A stretch of 64,000 bases of DNA from assembly GCF_030408575.1 (NCBI RefSeq), contig NZ_CP047047.1, positions 496,001 through 560,000 of the forward strand, written 5' to 3'. Each line of letters opens with the position of its first letter. Within the stretch, counting starts at the first letter, position 1. The notes below the pieces were generated by a model. The model was not told the DNA's origin, ran no database searches, and was given only the letters and a program-made list of their open reading frames with translations. The translations under genes were made by a program, and so were the position numbers. Shown here in pieces: positions 31,982 to 41,359 of this stretch. Source of the stretch: Corynebacterium auris (lineage in GTDB: Bacteria > Actinomycetota > Actinomycetes > Mycobacteriales > Mycobacteriaceae).

Positions 31982-33325
31982 CTACGCGTCGGCAGCCTCT
32001 GCTTCGGTGCCTCGAGCGTCGGCGTTGAGCTCGCCCATCAGGTGGTCGACGGCCACCTGGGCGTGGAGGCGCACGCCGTAGGCGAGGGCGTCGTCGTTGA
32101 CGTAGAACCGCGGGCTGTGGTTAGGGACCATGCCGCGGGTGTCGCCCTCGGTGTTTTCAATGCCGCCTTCGGCGGTGAAGGCGAAGTTCTGGCCGCCGAG
32201 CAGGGCGTAGACGCCGCCGAAGCGGGCAATGAACTCGGAGACGTCGTCGTAGCCCATGCTCGGCGGGATCTCCATGATGGGCTTGCCGTCGGCGACGCGT
32301 TCGTAGGTGGGCAGGATGGCGTCGATCCACTCGGGGGCGTTGACCACCGGGGGGATGTCGTCGAAGAACTCCACTGTTCCCTCGCAGCCGTGGGCGGCGG
32401 CGAGGTTGGTCACGTAGCGCTCGATGCGCTGGTTGATGTCGTCCATGACGTCCGTGGTCAGGGAACGCACGGTGCCCCAGATCTCGACCTGGTTGCCGAT
32501 GATGTTGAAGCGGCCCTGGTCAACGATGTGGCCGAGGGAGATGGAGAAGCGCTCCTTGGTGTCCACCTGGCGGTAGATCTGCCCGATGTTGGAGAGCACG
32601 TCGCCGACGGCCGGCATGGGGTCGACGCCCTGCCACGGGGTCGAGCCGTGGACCTGCTCGCCGACGATGGTGATCTTCACGGTCTCGGAGGCGGCGTTCT
32701 GGATGCCGCGGGCGTAGGCGATCGCGCCGACGGGGGCGGGGACGATGTGAATGCCGAAGGCCATCGTCGGGGCCGGGTCGAAGAACCCCTGCTCCTCCAT
32801 CTCCTTGACCATGAGATCCGCGCCACCAGCCTCGCCGGCGGGCGGGCCCTCCTCGGCGGGCTGGAACACCAAGAGGATGTCGCCGTTGATGTCGTCGCGG
32901 AGATCCTGCAGGACCTTAGCGGCGCCCAGCAGCATCGAGATGTGGGTGTCGTGGCCGCAGGCGTGGGCGACGGGGAAGGGCCCGCCCGGGTAGTCCTTGT
33001 CCACCTTTTCGGAGGCGAAGTCCTCGCCGGAGTTTTCCTTCACGGGCAAAGCGTCGGTGTCGGCGCGCAGCAGAATGGTGCGGGCCTCGCCCTCCGCGCC
33101 GCCTTTGATGCGCGCGACGACGCCGTGGCCGGCGATGCCGCTGGTCACCTCGTCAATGCCGAACTCGGCAAGCCAGTCGAGGATGTAGCGCTCAGTCTCT
33201 TCCTCGCGGTTGGACAGCTCCGGGTTCTGGTGGAGGTGGTGGCGCCACTCGATGACGTCGTCGGCGATCGCGGCTGCCGCCTCGTCGATCTTGGTGTAGA
33301 GCTCGCTGAGCTGGTTGTCGCTCAT
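31982..33325 (-). CDS. M20-family amidohydrolase
   Basis: Metal-dependent amidohydrolase (M20D), 447 residues, related to indole-acetyl-amino-acid, hippurate and N-acyl-amino-acid hydrolases. Motifs are WRHHLHQNPELSNREEE, LLRADTDALPV (metal Asp), HACGHDTHISML (Cys/His/Asp ligands), FQPAEEGPPAGE and, near the C-terminus, MGYDDVSEFIARFGGVYALLGGQN. It is about 45 residues longer than its paralogue at 23866-25071, mostly at both ends. The ATG is preceded by AAGGAG. Substrate unknown; the acidic tail (ARGTEAEAADA) is low complexity. Confidence 0.9.
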   Translation of the reverse strand: MSDNQLSELYTKIDEAAAAIADDVIEWRHHLHQNPELSNREEETERYILDWLAEFGIDEVTSGIAGHGVVARIKGGAEGEARTILLRADTDALPVKENSGEDFASEKVDKDYPGGPFPVAHACGHDTHISMLLGAAKVLQDLRDDINGDILLVFQPAEEGPPAGEAGGADLMVKEMEEQGFFDPAPTMAFGIHIVPAPVGAIAYARGIQNAASETVKITIVGEQVHGSTPWQGVDPMPAVGDVLSNIGQIYRQVDTKERFSISLGHIVDQGRFNIIGNQVEIWGTVRSLTTDVMDDINQRIERYVTNLAAAHGCEGTVEFFDDIPPVVNAPEWIDAILPTYERVADGKPIMEIPPSMGYDDVSEFIARFGGVYALLGGQNFAFTAEGGIENTEGDTRGMVPNHSPRFYVNDDALAYGVRLHAQVAVDHLMGELNADARGTEAEAADA

Positions 33326-33451
33326 GGTTTCTCCTTGTCCGTCTTTAACATTCTCGCCCGCCCGCAGCGGTATCTCCCACGTTACGCGCTGTTTTTTGTT
33401 TCGGGATGTGAATTGGCGCTCGATCCGGCGCCGCAGAAAGCGACGGCACCG

Positions 33452-33490
33452 TAGAATCGAAGCGTTAACCCCGCTCGTACGTGTAAAGGA
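33452..33490 (+). promoter_or_regulatory. Promoter -10 and ribosome binding site of pyc
   Basis: TAGAAT at 33452-33457 is a good -10. A leader of roughly 37 nt follows, with AAAGGA (33485-33490) 10 nt before the GTG start at 33501. This contrasts with the many leaderless genes in the window. Confidence 0.6.
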
Positions 33491-33500
33491 ATAGTTCCCA

Positions 33501-36500
33501 GTGACTCAATCGCTCCCACACTTCAACAAAGTCCTCGTGGCTAACCGCGGCGAAATCGCCGTCCGCGCGTTCCGCGCCGCATTTGAGACCGGCGCGAAGA
33601 CCGTCGCCGTCTACCCGCGGGAGGACCGTAACTCCTTCCACCGCTCCTTTGCCGACGAGGCTGTTCAGATCGGTCAGGAGGGCCAGCCGGTCCGCGCGTA
33701 CCTAGACATCGACGAGATCATCGAGGCCGCCAAGAAGTCCGAGGCCGACGCCATTTACCCCGGCTACGGTTTCCTCTCCGAGCGCGCCGAGCTCGCCCGC
33801 GCCTGCGCCGATAACGGCATCAGGTTCATCGGCCCCTCGCCCGAAACCCTCGACCTGACCGGCGACAAGGCCGCGGCCGTCAACGCGGCGGAGCGCGCCG
33901 GGCTGCCCACGCTGAAGGACTCGGCCCCCTCGACCGACCCGCAGGAGCTGGCGAAGTTCGCGGAGGAGTTCGAGTTCCCGGTCTTCGTCAAGGCGGTCGC
34001 CGGTGGTGGTGGGCGCGGGATGCGTTTCGTGGAACGCCCTGAGGACGTCGAAAAGCTTGCGGCTGAAGCCTCGCGCGAGGCGGAGGCTGCCTTCGGCGAT
34101 GCCCATGTGTACATCGAGCGCGCCGTGATTAACCCGCAGCACATCGAGGTGCAGATCCTCGCGGATGGGCAGGGCAACGTCATCCACCTGTTCGAGCGCG
34201 ACTGCTCGCTGCAGCGCCGCCACCAGAAGGTCGTGGAGATCGCGCCCGCGCAGCACATCACCGAGGAGCAGCGCGAGACGATCTGCGCCGACGCCGTGCG
34301 CTTCTGCCGCGAAATCAACTACGAGGGAGCCGGCACCGTCGAGTTCCTCGTGGACGAAAACGGCAACCACGTCTTCATCGAGATGAACCCGCGCGTCCAG
34401 GTCGAGCACACCGTGACCGAGGAGGTCACCGGCGTCGACATCGTGCGCTCCCAGATGTACATCGCGGCCGGCGCGACCCTTGCGGACCTCGGCCTGAGCC
34501 AGGACTCCGTCTCGCTGACGGGCGCGGCGCTGCAGTGCCGCATCACCACCGAGGACCCGGCCAACGGCTTCCGGCCCGACTCGGGCCTGATCACCGGCTA
34601 CCGCTCTCCGGGCGGCGCCGGAGTGCGTCTCGACGGCTCCGTCGGCGTCGGCACCGAGATCACCCCGAACTTCGACTCCCTGCTGGTCAAGATGACCTGC
34701 CGCGGCAAGGACTTCCAGGTCGCGGTCGACCGCGCGCTGCGCGCCCTCAACGAGTTCACCGTCACGGGTGTGTCCACCAACATCGCATTCCTGCGCGGGT
34801 TGCTCTCCGACCCGGACTTCCGCTACGAGCGCATCAACACGAACTTCATCGCCGACCATCCGCGCCTCGTGGAAACGCCGGTTGCTCCCGACGACGCCGG
34901 GCGCATCCTTGACTACATCGCCTCCGTCACGGTGAACAAGCCGAACGGCCCGCAGCCGACGCGCATCAGCCCGTCGAAGAAGCTGCCCGCGTTCGATTAC
35001 ACCGACACCCCGCGCGGCTCCCGCGACGAGCTTCTCGAGCTCGGCCCCGAAAAGTGGGCGCAGAAGCTGCGCGAGCAGACCGCCCTCGGCGTCACCGAGA
35101 CCACCTTCCGCGACGCCCACCAGTCGCTCCTGGCCACGCGCATCCGCACGAACACGCTCGTCGCGGCCGCCAAGCACGTCGGCCACCTCACCCCGGAGCT
35201 GACGTCCGTCGAGGCGTGGGGCGGGGCAACCTACGACGTCGGCATGCGCTTCCTCCACGAGTCGCCCTGGATGCGCCTCGACGAGCTGCGCGAGGCCATG
35301 CCCAACGTCAACATCCAGATGCTGCTGCGCGGCCGCAACACCGTGGGCTACACCCCGTACCCCGACTCCGTCACCCGCGCCTTCGTCAGCGAGGCGGCCC
35401 GCTCCGGCATCGACATCTTCCGCATCTTCGATGCGCTTAACGACGTCTCACAGATGCGCCCGGCCATCGACGCCGTCCTGGAAACCGGCACCACCGTCGC
35501 CGAGGTCGCCATGGCCTACTCCGGTAACCTCATCGACCCCGCCGAGGACCTGTACACCCTGGACTACTACCTGAAGCTGGCCGAGGAGATCGTGGAGACC
35601 GGCGCCCACGTCCTGGCCATCAAGGACATGGCCGGCCTGCTGCGCCCGGCCGCCGCCGCGAAGCTCGTGTCCGCGCTTCGCGAGCGCTTCGACCTGCCCG
35701 TCCACGTCCACACACACGACACCGCCGGCGGCCAGCTGGCCACCTACCTCGCCGCCGCCAGCGCGGGCGCCGACGTCGTCGACGTCGCCTCCGCGCCGCT
35801 GGCCGGCACCACCTCCCAGCCCTCGATGTCCGCCCTGGTGGCGGCCTTCGCCAACACCGAGCGCGACACCGGCCTGTCGCTGCAGGCCGTCTCCGACCTT
35901 GAGCCCTACTGGGAGGCCGTGCGCCAGGTCTACGCCCCCTTCGAATCCGGCATCCCCGGCCCGACCGGCCGCGTGTACAAGCACGAAATCCCGGGCGGCC
36001 AGCTGTCGAACCTGCGTACTCAGGCCAACGCCCTCGGCCTGGGCGAGCGCTTCGAGCTCATCGAGGACTACTACGCCGCCGTCAACGAGATCCTGGGCCG
36101 CCCGACCAAGGTCACGCCCTCCTCCAAGGTCGTCGGCGACCTCGCCCTGCACCTCGTGGGCGCGGGCGTGGACCCGGCGGACTTCGCCGAGAACCCCCGC
36201 AAGTACGACATCCCCGAGTCCGTCATCGGATTCCTCCAGGGCGAGCTAGGCACCCCACCCGGCGGCTGGCCCGAGCTGCGCGACAAGGCCCTCGACGGCC
36301 GCAGCGAGCTCAACCGCACCGTCGAGGTTCCCGCCGAGCAAGAGGAGGCTCTGACCAGCGAGGACCACAAGGTGCGCCGCGCCACCCTGGATAAGCTGCT
36401 GTTTCCCAAGCAGTACGAGGAGTTCCTCGAGCACCGCCGCACCTACGGCATCACCGACCAGCTCTCCGACCGCACCTTCTTCTACGGCCTCGTCGAGGGC

Positions 36501-36911
36501 GAAGAGAACCTCATCTACTTCGGCGAGGTCGAGGAGGAGCGCACCCCGCTGGTGGTCCGCCTCGAAGCGATCGGTGACCCGGACGAAAAGGGCATGCGCC
36601 AGGTCATCCTCACCGTCAACGGCCAGGTCCGGCCCATCTTTGTCCGCGACGAGAGTGCCGAGTCCACCGTTGCCGAGGTGGAAAAGGCCGACGCGTCCAA
36701 CCCGGGCCACGTCGCCGCGCCGTTCGCCGGCGTGGTCAACATCACCGTCAGCGCTGGCGACGAGGTCGCCGAGGGCGACCAGGTGGCCACTATCGAGGCG
36801 ATGAAGATGGAGGCCTCGATCTCCGCACCGAAGGCCGGCACCGTCGAGCGCGTCGCCCTAACCCACGCTACGAAGGTCGAGGGCGGGGACCTCGTGGTGG
36901 TGATCAGCTAG
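33501..36911 (+). CDS. pyc: Pyruvate carboxylase
   Basis: Biotin enzyme that makes oxaloacetate from pyruvate, bicarbonate and ATP; it replenishes the TCA cycle. The single 1136-residue chain has a biotin carboxylase domain ([17 protein letters not shown] at the start, ATP-grasp, VEHTVTEEVTG), a carboxyltransferase domain (about residues 530-830; FRDAHQSLLATR, KDMAGLLRP, HVHTHDTAGG with the metal ligands), and a C-terminal biotinyl domain with the modified lysine in EAMKMEAS. Complete. GTG start. Ends at a hairpin terminator, beyond which lies repeat array B and the convergent accBC. Confidence 0.98.
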   Translation: MTQSLPHFNKVLVANRGEIAVRAFRAAFETGAKTVAVYPREDRNSFHRSFADEAVQIGQEGQPVRAYLDIDEIIEAAKKSEADAIYPGYGFLSERAELARACADNGIRFIGPSPETLDLTGDKAAAVNAAERAGLPTLKDSAPSTDPQELAKFAEEFEFPVFVKAVAGGGGRGMRFVERPEDVEKLAAEASREAEAAFGDAHVYIERAVINPQHIEVQILADGQGNVIHLFERDCSLQRRHQKVVEIAPAQHITEEQRETICADAVRFCREINYEGAGTVEFLVDENGNHVFIEMNPRVQVEHTVTEEVTGVDIVRSQMYIAAGATLADLGLSQDSVSLTGAALQCRITTEDPANGFRPDSGLITGYRSPGGAGVRLDGSVGVGTEITPNFDSLLVKMTCRGKDFQVAVDRALRALNEFTVTGVSTNIAFLRGLLSDPDFRYERINTNFIADHPRLVETPVAPDDAGRILDYIASVTVNKPNGPQPTRISPSKKLPAFDYTDTPRGSRDELLELGPEKWAQKLREQTALGVTETTFRDAHQSLLATRIRTNTLVAAAKHVGHLTPELTSVEAWGGATYDVGMRFLHESPWMRLDELREAMPNVNIQMLLRGRNTVGYTPYPDSVTRAFVSEAARSGIDIFRIFDALNDVSQMRPAIDAVLETGTTVAEVAMAYSGNLIDPAEDLYTLDYYLKLAEEIVETGAHVLAIKDMAGLLRPAAAAKLVSALRERFDLPVHVHTHDTAGGQLATYLAAASAGADVVDVASAPLAGTTSQPSMSALVAAFANTERDTGLSLQAVSDLEPYWEAVRQVYAPFESGIPGPTGRVYKHEIPGGQLSNLRTQANALGLGERFELIEDYYAAVNEILGRPTKVTPSSKVVGDLALHLVGAGVDPADFAENPRKYDIPESVIGFLQGELGTPPGGWPELRDKALDGRSELNRTVEVPAEQEEALTSEDHKVRRATLDKLLFPKQYEEFLEHRRTYGITDQLSDRTFFYGLVEGEENLIYFGEVEEERTPLVVRLEAIGDPDEKGMRQVILTVNGQVRPIFVRDESAESTVAEVEKADASNPGHVAAPFAGVVNITVSAGDEVAEGDQVATIEAMKMEASISAPKAGTVERVALTHATKVEGGDLVVVIS

Positions 36912-36930
36912 CGCTCCCGCTGCTCGTTGG

Positions 36931-36967
36931 CCGGGCCGCGTCCCTGCGGGGGGTGCGGCCCGGTTTT
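36931..36967 (+). terminator. Rho-independent terminator of pyc
   Basis: Stem CCGGGCCGC (36931-36939) pairs with GCGGCCCGG (36955-36963), with a 15-nt loop, followed by TTTT. The T-run runs straight into the first module of repeat array B. Confidence 0.85.
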
Positions 36968-37190
36968 GCGTGTTGCGTTGGGGTCGACCATGGTCGACCG
37001 CAGCGCGTTTCGGGGTTTTGTGACCTGGGGTTTTGCGCTTTGGTTTTCGTTGGGGTCGACCAGGGCGCGTTTCGGGGTTGCGCGAAGTCGGGGTGTGCGT
37101 TCTTGTGTTGCGTTGGGGTCGACCATGGTCGACCGCAGCGTATTTTGGGGTTTTGCGCCTTGGTTTTCGTTGGGGTCGACCAGAAAGCGA
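36965..37190. repeat. GGTCGACC repeat array B (opposite orientation)
   Basis: Repeat of the same family as at 31.7 and 43.5 kb but inverted, between convergent pyc and accBC. GTCGAC starts at 36983, 36993, 37055, 37118, 37128 and 37175 (steps 10, 62, 63, 10, 47 bp), giving a 135-bp period. Two copies of the perfect 18-bp palindrome GGTCGACCATGGTCGACC occur at 36982-36999 and 37117-37134. The side modules GGTTTTCGTTGGGGTCGACC are the reverse complement of the GGTCGACC-GCAGCGAAAACC modules of arrays A and C. Confidence 0.92.
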
Positions 37191-37252
37191 CCTGGTTCCC
37201 AGCCACGACTGACCGCGACGTTTTCTACCCAGCGTGCAGCCCTAAAAACGCG

Positions 37253-39007
37253 CTACTTGAGCTCCATGAGCACGGCACCCTTGTTCACCTGGCCGCCCGC
37301 TTCGGCGGCGAGCCCGGTGACCACGCCGGCCTTGTGGGCCTTGACGGGGTTTTCCATCTTCATGGCCTCGAGGACGAGAAGGACGTCGCCCTCGGCGACC
37401 TCGTCGCCTTCGGAGACATTGACCTTGATCACGGTGCCCTGCATGGGCGCTGCCACGGAATCGCCGGAGGCGGCCGCTGAGGTGCTGGAGGAGCGGCGCT
37501 TCCTCTTCTTGCGGCGCGGGCCGGCGCCCAGGACGAGGGAGGCGGGCAGGGCGATCTCGATGCGTCGGCCGTTGACTTCGACGGCGAAGGTGCGGGTTTC
37601 TTCGGCGTCTGCGTCCGCGGAGTCGGAGGCGTCGGTGTAGGCGGGGATTTCGTTGGCCCACTCCTCCTCGATCCAGCGGGTGTAGACGCCGAAGGAGGAG
37701 CCGTCGCCGACGAAGGCCGGGTCGCTGAGGACGGCCTGGTGGAAGGGGATGACGGTGGGCAGGCCCGCGACCGTGTATTCGGCGAGGGCGCGCTTGGAGC
37801 GCTCGATGGCCTCGGTGCGGGTTTCGCCGGAGACGATGAGCTTGGCCAGCATGGAGTCGAACTGGCCGCCGATGGTGGAGCCGGCCCGCACGCCGGAGTC
37901 GACGCGCACGCCGGGGCCGGAGGGCTCGGCGTACTCGGTGACGGTGCCCGGAGCGGGCATGAAGTTCGCGCCGGCGTCTTCGCCGTTGATGCGGAACTCG
38001 ATGGCGTGGCCGCGGGGGGTGGGGTCCTCGGTGAAGCGCAGCTTCTCGCCCTGGGCGATGCGGAACTGTTCGCGGACGAGATCGATGCCGGTGGTCGCCT
38101 CGGTGACGGGGTGCTCGACCTGGAGGCGGGTGTTGACCTCGAGGAAGGAGATCAGCCCGTCGGAGCCGACGAGGTATTCGACGGTGCCGGCGCCGTAGTA
38201 GCCGGCTTCGCGGCAGATCGCCTTGGCGGAGGAGTGGATGCGCTCGCGCTGCTCGTCGGTGAGGAAGGGGGCGGGTGCTTCCTCGACGAGTTTTTGGAAG
38301 CGCCGCTGCAGGGAGCAGTCGCGCGTGCCCACGACGACGACGTTGCCGTGCTGGTCGGCGAGCACCTGGGCCTCGACGTGGCGGGCTTTGTCCAGGTAGC
38401 GCTCCACGAAGCACTCGCCGCGGCCGAAGGCGGCGGTGGCTTCGCGGGTGGCGGATTCGTAAAGCTCGGGGATGTCCTCGAGGGTGTGGGCCACCTTCAT
38501 GCCGCGCCCTCCGCCGCCGAAGGCGGCCTTGATGGCCACGGGCAGGCCGTGTTCTTTGGCAAAGGCGACGACCTCGTCGGCGCCGGTCACGGGGTCTTTC
38601 GTGCCCGGGGCCATCGGGGCGTTGGCGGCCTCGGCGATGTGGCGGGCGGTGACTTTGTCGCCGAGCGCTTCGATGGAGGCGGGGGAGGGGCCGATCCAGG
38701 TCAGGCCGGCGTCGATGACGCGCTGGGCGAACTCGGCGTTTTCCGCCAGGAAGCCGTAGCCGGGGTGGACGGCGTCGGCGCCGGAGTCGGCGGCGGCCTT
38801 GAGGATTTTGTCGATGTCCAGGTAGGACTCCGCGGCGGTGGCGCCGCCGAGGGCGAAGGCCTCGTCGGCCATGCCGACGAACGGCGCTGTGGCGTCGGGT
38901 TCCGCATACACGGCGACGGATGCCAGGCCGGCATCCTTGGTGGCGCGGATGATCCGGACAGCGATTTCGCCGCGGTTGGCTATCAGTACCTTCGTCAAGT
39001 GAGACAC
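37253..39007 (-). CDS. accBC: Acyl-CoA carboxylase alpha subunit (biotin carboxylase + BCCP)
   Basis: Carboxylates its own biotin for transfer to acetyl-CoA or propionyl-CoA by AccD-type beta subunits; supplies malonyl- and methylmalonyl-CoA. 584 residues: biotin carboxylase domain ([50 protein letters not shown]), a basic linker ([11 protein letters not shown], about 500-510), and a biotinyl domain ending [18 protein letters not shown] with the biotin lysine between the methionines. GTG start at 39007. It lies downstream of sseA in the same direction, and array B lies beyond its stop. Partner AccD and AccE genes are at 44.65-46.4 kb. Confidence 0.96.
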   Translation of the reverse strand: MSHLTKVLIANRGEIAVRIIRATKDAGLASVAVYAEPDATAPFVGMADEAFALGGATAAESYLDIDKILKAAADSGADAVHPGYGFLAENAEFAQRVIDAGLTWIGPSPASIEALGDKVTARHIAEAANAPMAPGTKDPVTGADEVVAFAKEHGLPVAIKAAFGGGGRGMKVAHTLEDIPELYESATREATAAFGRGECFVERYLDKARHVEAQVLADQHGNVVVVGTRDCSLQRRFQKLVEEAPAPFLTDEQRERIHSSAKAICREAGYYGAGTVEYLVGSDGLISFLEVNTRLQVEHPVTEATTGIDLVREQFRIAQGEKLRFTEDPTPRGHAIEFRINGEDAGANFMPAPGTVTEYAEPSGPGVRVDSGVRAGSTIGGQFDSMLAKLIVSGETRTEAIERSKRALAEYTVAGLPTVIPFHQAVLSDPAFVGDGSSFGVYTRWIEEEWANEIPAYTDASDSADADAEETRTFAVEVNGRRIEIALPASLVLGAGPRRKKRKRRSSSTSAAASGDSVAAPMQGTVIKVNVSEGDEVAEGDVLLVLEAMKMENPVKAHKAGVVTGLAAEAGGQVNKGAVLMELK

Positions 39008-39120
39008 GAAATAATCCCGTCTGCTTCGTTCTGTTAGTTCCCGCTAAACGTTAACGGGATTCAGGGCCGTAGTGTTACCGGCCGCCGGGGCGGCCGGGGA
39101 ACGTGTGAGTTCCTAACTTA

Positions 39121-40002
39121 CTACTCCGTAGGTTCCGTGTGGGACTTTTCGATGGGGACACGCACCATGTTTCCCCATTCGGCCCACGAGCCGTCGTAAA
39201 GCGCGGCGTTGGAAAAGCCGAGGATGTGGCGCAGAACGAACCACGAGTGCGCGGAGCTTTCGCCCATTTCACAGTAGGTGACAGTGCGTTTCGACGGCTC
39301 GAAGTCGGCGTAGATCCGCTCGATCTCCGCGCGGGTTTTGAAGCGGGCGTTGGGGTGCACGGCGTTGCCCCAGGGCACGTTGACGGCGCCCGGGATGTGG
39401 CCGTGGCGCAAGAAACCGGGGGCCTTGCCGTCGCGGTCCGGCTGCGGCACGCCGGCGTAGGACTCGGGGGAGCGGGCGTCGATGAGCTGCGCCGGGGGAG
39501 CGGTCATGATCTCGCTGGCGAAGGCGCGCAGAGGGGCGTCGGTGCGCTCGACGACGGGGTACTGCGTGGGCGGCAGGTCGGGGACGGCGAAGGAGGTGTC
39601 GCGCTCTTCTCCCATCCAGGCGTCGCGTCCGCCGTCGAGAAGCCGCACGTCGGGGTGGCCGAAAAGCTCGAAGACCCAGGCCGTGTAGGCGGCCCACCAG
39701 TTCGAACGGTCGCCGTAGATCACGACGGTGTCGTCGCGGGCGATGCCGCGCTCGGACATGAGCCGGGCGAAGGCCTCGCCGTCGATGAAATCGCGCCGCA
39801 CCGGGTCGTTCAGGTCGCGCTCCCAATCGATGCGGACGGCGCCGGGGATGTGGCCGATGTCGTAGAGAAACGCGTCCTCGTCGCTTTCGACGACGCGTAA
39901 ACCCTCGATCCCGAGCCGGGCCGACAGCCACGCCGCGGAGACGAACTTCTCCGGGTGCGCGTACTCCTGAAACAGCGGGTGCGGATCGAGTTCGACCCCC
40001 AT
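39121..40002 (-). CDS. sseA: Thiosulfate sulfurtransferase (rhodanese)
   Basis: Transfers sulfur from thiosulfate or 3-mercaptopyruvate to a thiophilic acceptor. The product is 293 residues with two rhodanese domains: an inactive N-terminal one (YDIGHIPGAVRIDWERDL) and a C-terminal one with LIDARSPESYAG, GHIPGAVNVPWG and the active-site loop TYCEMGESSAHSW, where the Cys is catalytic. ATG 40002 is chosen over TTG 40008 because AAGG lies in range. In corynebacteria sseA habitually sits beside accBC. A 9-bp GC hairpin without a T-run (39078-39097) lies between it and accBC. Confidence 0.92.
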   Translation of the reverse strand: MGVELDPHPLFQEYAHPEKFVSAAWLSARLGIEGLRVVESDEDAFLYDIGHIPGAVRIDWERDLNDPVRRDFIDGEAFARLMSERGIARDDTVVIYGDRSNWWAAYTAWVFELFGHPDVRLLDGGRDAWMGEERDTSFAVPDLPPTQYPVVERTDAPLRAFASEIMTAPPAQLIDARSPESYAGVPQPDRDGKAPGFLRHGHIPGAVNVPWGNAVHPNARFKTRAEIERIYADFEPSKRTVTYCEMGESSAHSWFVLRHILGFSNAALYDGSWAEWGNMVRVPIEKSHTEPTE

Positions 40003-40230
40003 TAGCAACCTTCCCTCTCGCGCGCATGCGCACGCTTCTCGACGCTCGACTTGCTACCCGCCAACCTTACCCCGGCTCGATTCCGGCGTTGCCATGTGAG
40101 GTCAGCCACCTTTGAATTGCCTTGCCCTGCGGGTGACAGTGAACGCCCATAAACTCCGAGGTGGAACGCGCGGGAACCAGCGGAGATCTCCTCGGCTGTG
40201 TTCCGTTTGGACCAACGTCTCACACCACCA

Positions 40231-40253
40231 ACTGAAACCGACTGAAACCGACT
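40231..40253 (+). repeat. 10-bp tandem direct repeat before the Cj0069-like gene
   Basis: ACTGAAACCG occurs twice in tandem (40231-40250) and is followed by ACT of a third, partial copy. It lies about 30-50 bp before the ATG. It could be a regulator site or part of the 5' leader. Confidence 0.55.
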
Positions 40254-40283
40254 CACAGCTACCGAAAGGGAGAGGGAACACGC

Positions 40284-41345
40284 ATGCACAAGGCAATCGT
40301 TGTCTTCGAGGTCGAAGGCGGCTCCGACAAGTACTTTGACGGCCACCGCCGCGACACCATGCCCATCGTCAACGCCATCAAGGAGAAGGGCTGGAACGCC
40401 GAGGTGGTCTACTTCCGTCCCGAGTGGGCAGAGGACCTTTTCTCTTACGTCTCCGAGAACTTCGACGGCTACATCTCCCGCGTCAACCCCGGCAACGTCC
40501 CCGGCGGCGAGAAGGGCTACTTCGACCTGCTGACCCGCCTATCCGAGGCCGGCCTGGTGGGCATGTCCACCCCGGACGAGATGATGGCCTACGGCGCCAA
40601 GGATGCCCTGGTCAAGCTCAACGACACGGACTTGGTCCCCTCCGACACCGCCGCCTACTACGAGGTCGAGGACTTCCACAACACCTTCCCGACCTCCCTG
40701 TCCTACGGCGAGCGCGTGCTCAAGCAGAACCGTGGCTCCACCGGCTCCGGCATCTGGCGCGTGCGCCTGGCTGATGCCGACCTCGCCGCCTCCGTCGAGC
40801 CCGGCACCGCGCTGCCGCTGGACACCGAAATCAAGTGCACCGAGGCCGTGGACAACCACACCGAGACCCGCCAGCTCGGCGAGTTCATGGACTTCTGCGA
40901 CCAGTACATCGTCGGCGACAACGGCATGCTCGTGGACATGCGCTTTCTGCCGCGCATCGTCGAAGGCGAGATCCGCATCCTGCTCGTCGGCCCGCACCCC
41001 GTCTTCGTCGTGCACAAGAAGCCGGCCGAGGGTGGCGACGCCTTCTCCGCCACCCTGTTCTCCGGCGCGAAGTACACCTACAACAAGCCCGAGGAGTGGC
41101 AGGAGCTCATCGACCTGTTCGCCGAGGCCCGCCCCGTCATCGCCGAGAAGCTCGGCGGCGACAACATCCCCCTCATCTGGACCGCCGACTTCATGCTTGC
41201 CGACGACGACGAGACGGGTGCCGACACCTACGTCCTCGGCGAGATCAACTGCTCCTGCGTCGGCTTCACCTCGGAGCTCGACATGGGCATCCAGCAGCTC
41301 GTCGCCGAGGAGGCCATCAAGCGCATTGAGGAGCACGCCGCGTAG
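40284..41345 (+). CDS. Cj0069-family protein of unknown function (ATP-grasp-like)
   Basis: 353-residue soluble protein, start MHKAIVVFEVEGGSDKYFDG. I recognise it with moderate confidence as a Cj0069-family protein. The order of a small N-terminal alpha/beta domain, ERVLKQNRGSTGSGIWRV (like the ATP-grasp lysine and glycine loop) and the late VLGEINCSCVGFTSELD (metal-ligand-like Glu/Asn) suggests an ATP-grasp fold. No substrate is known to me. GGGAGAGGGAA lies before the ATG. It is followed after 14 bp by the antiporter gene, which seems to have its own -10. Confidence 0.75.
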   Translation: MHKAIVVFEVEGGSDKYFDGHRRDTMPIVNAIKEKGWNAEVVYFRPEWAEDLFSYVSENFDGYISRVNPGNVPGGEKGYFDLLTRLSEAGLVGMSTPDEMMAYGAKDALVKLNDTDLVPSDTAAYYEVEDFHNTFPTSLSYGERVLKQNRGSTGSGIWRVRLADADLAASVEPGTALPLDTEIKCTEAVDNHTETRQLGEFMDFCDQYIVGDNGMLVDMRFLPRIVEGEIRILLVGPHPVFVVHKKPAEGGDAFSATLFSGAKYTYNKPEEWQELIDLFAEARPVIAEKLGGDNIPLIWTADFMLADDDETGADTYVLGEINCSCVGFTSELDMGIQQLVAEEAIKRIEEHAA

Positions 41346-41346
41346 G

Positions 41347-41352
41347 TACGCT
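41347..41352 (+). promoter_or_regulatory. -10 box of CPA1 antiporter gene (leaderless)
   Basis: TACGCT lies 7 nt before GTG 41360, immediately after the stop codon of the upstream gene. No ribosome binding site is seen. Confidence 0.5.
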
Positions 41353-41359
41353 ACCTAGC

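Noticed and set aside
39078..39097. Terminator between sseA and accBC
   Set aside because: A 9-bp GC stem with a 2-nt loop exists but no T-run follows on the minus strand, so termination is doubtful.
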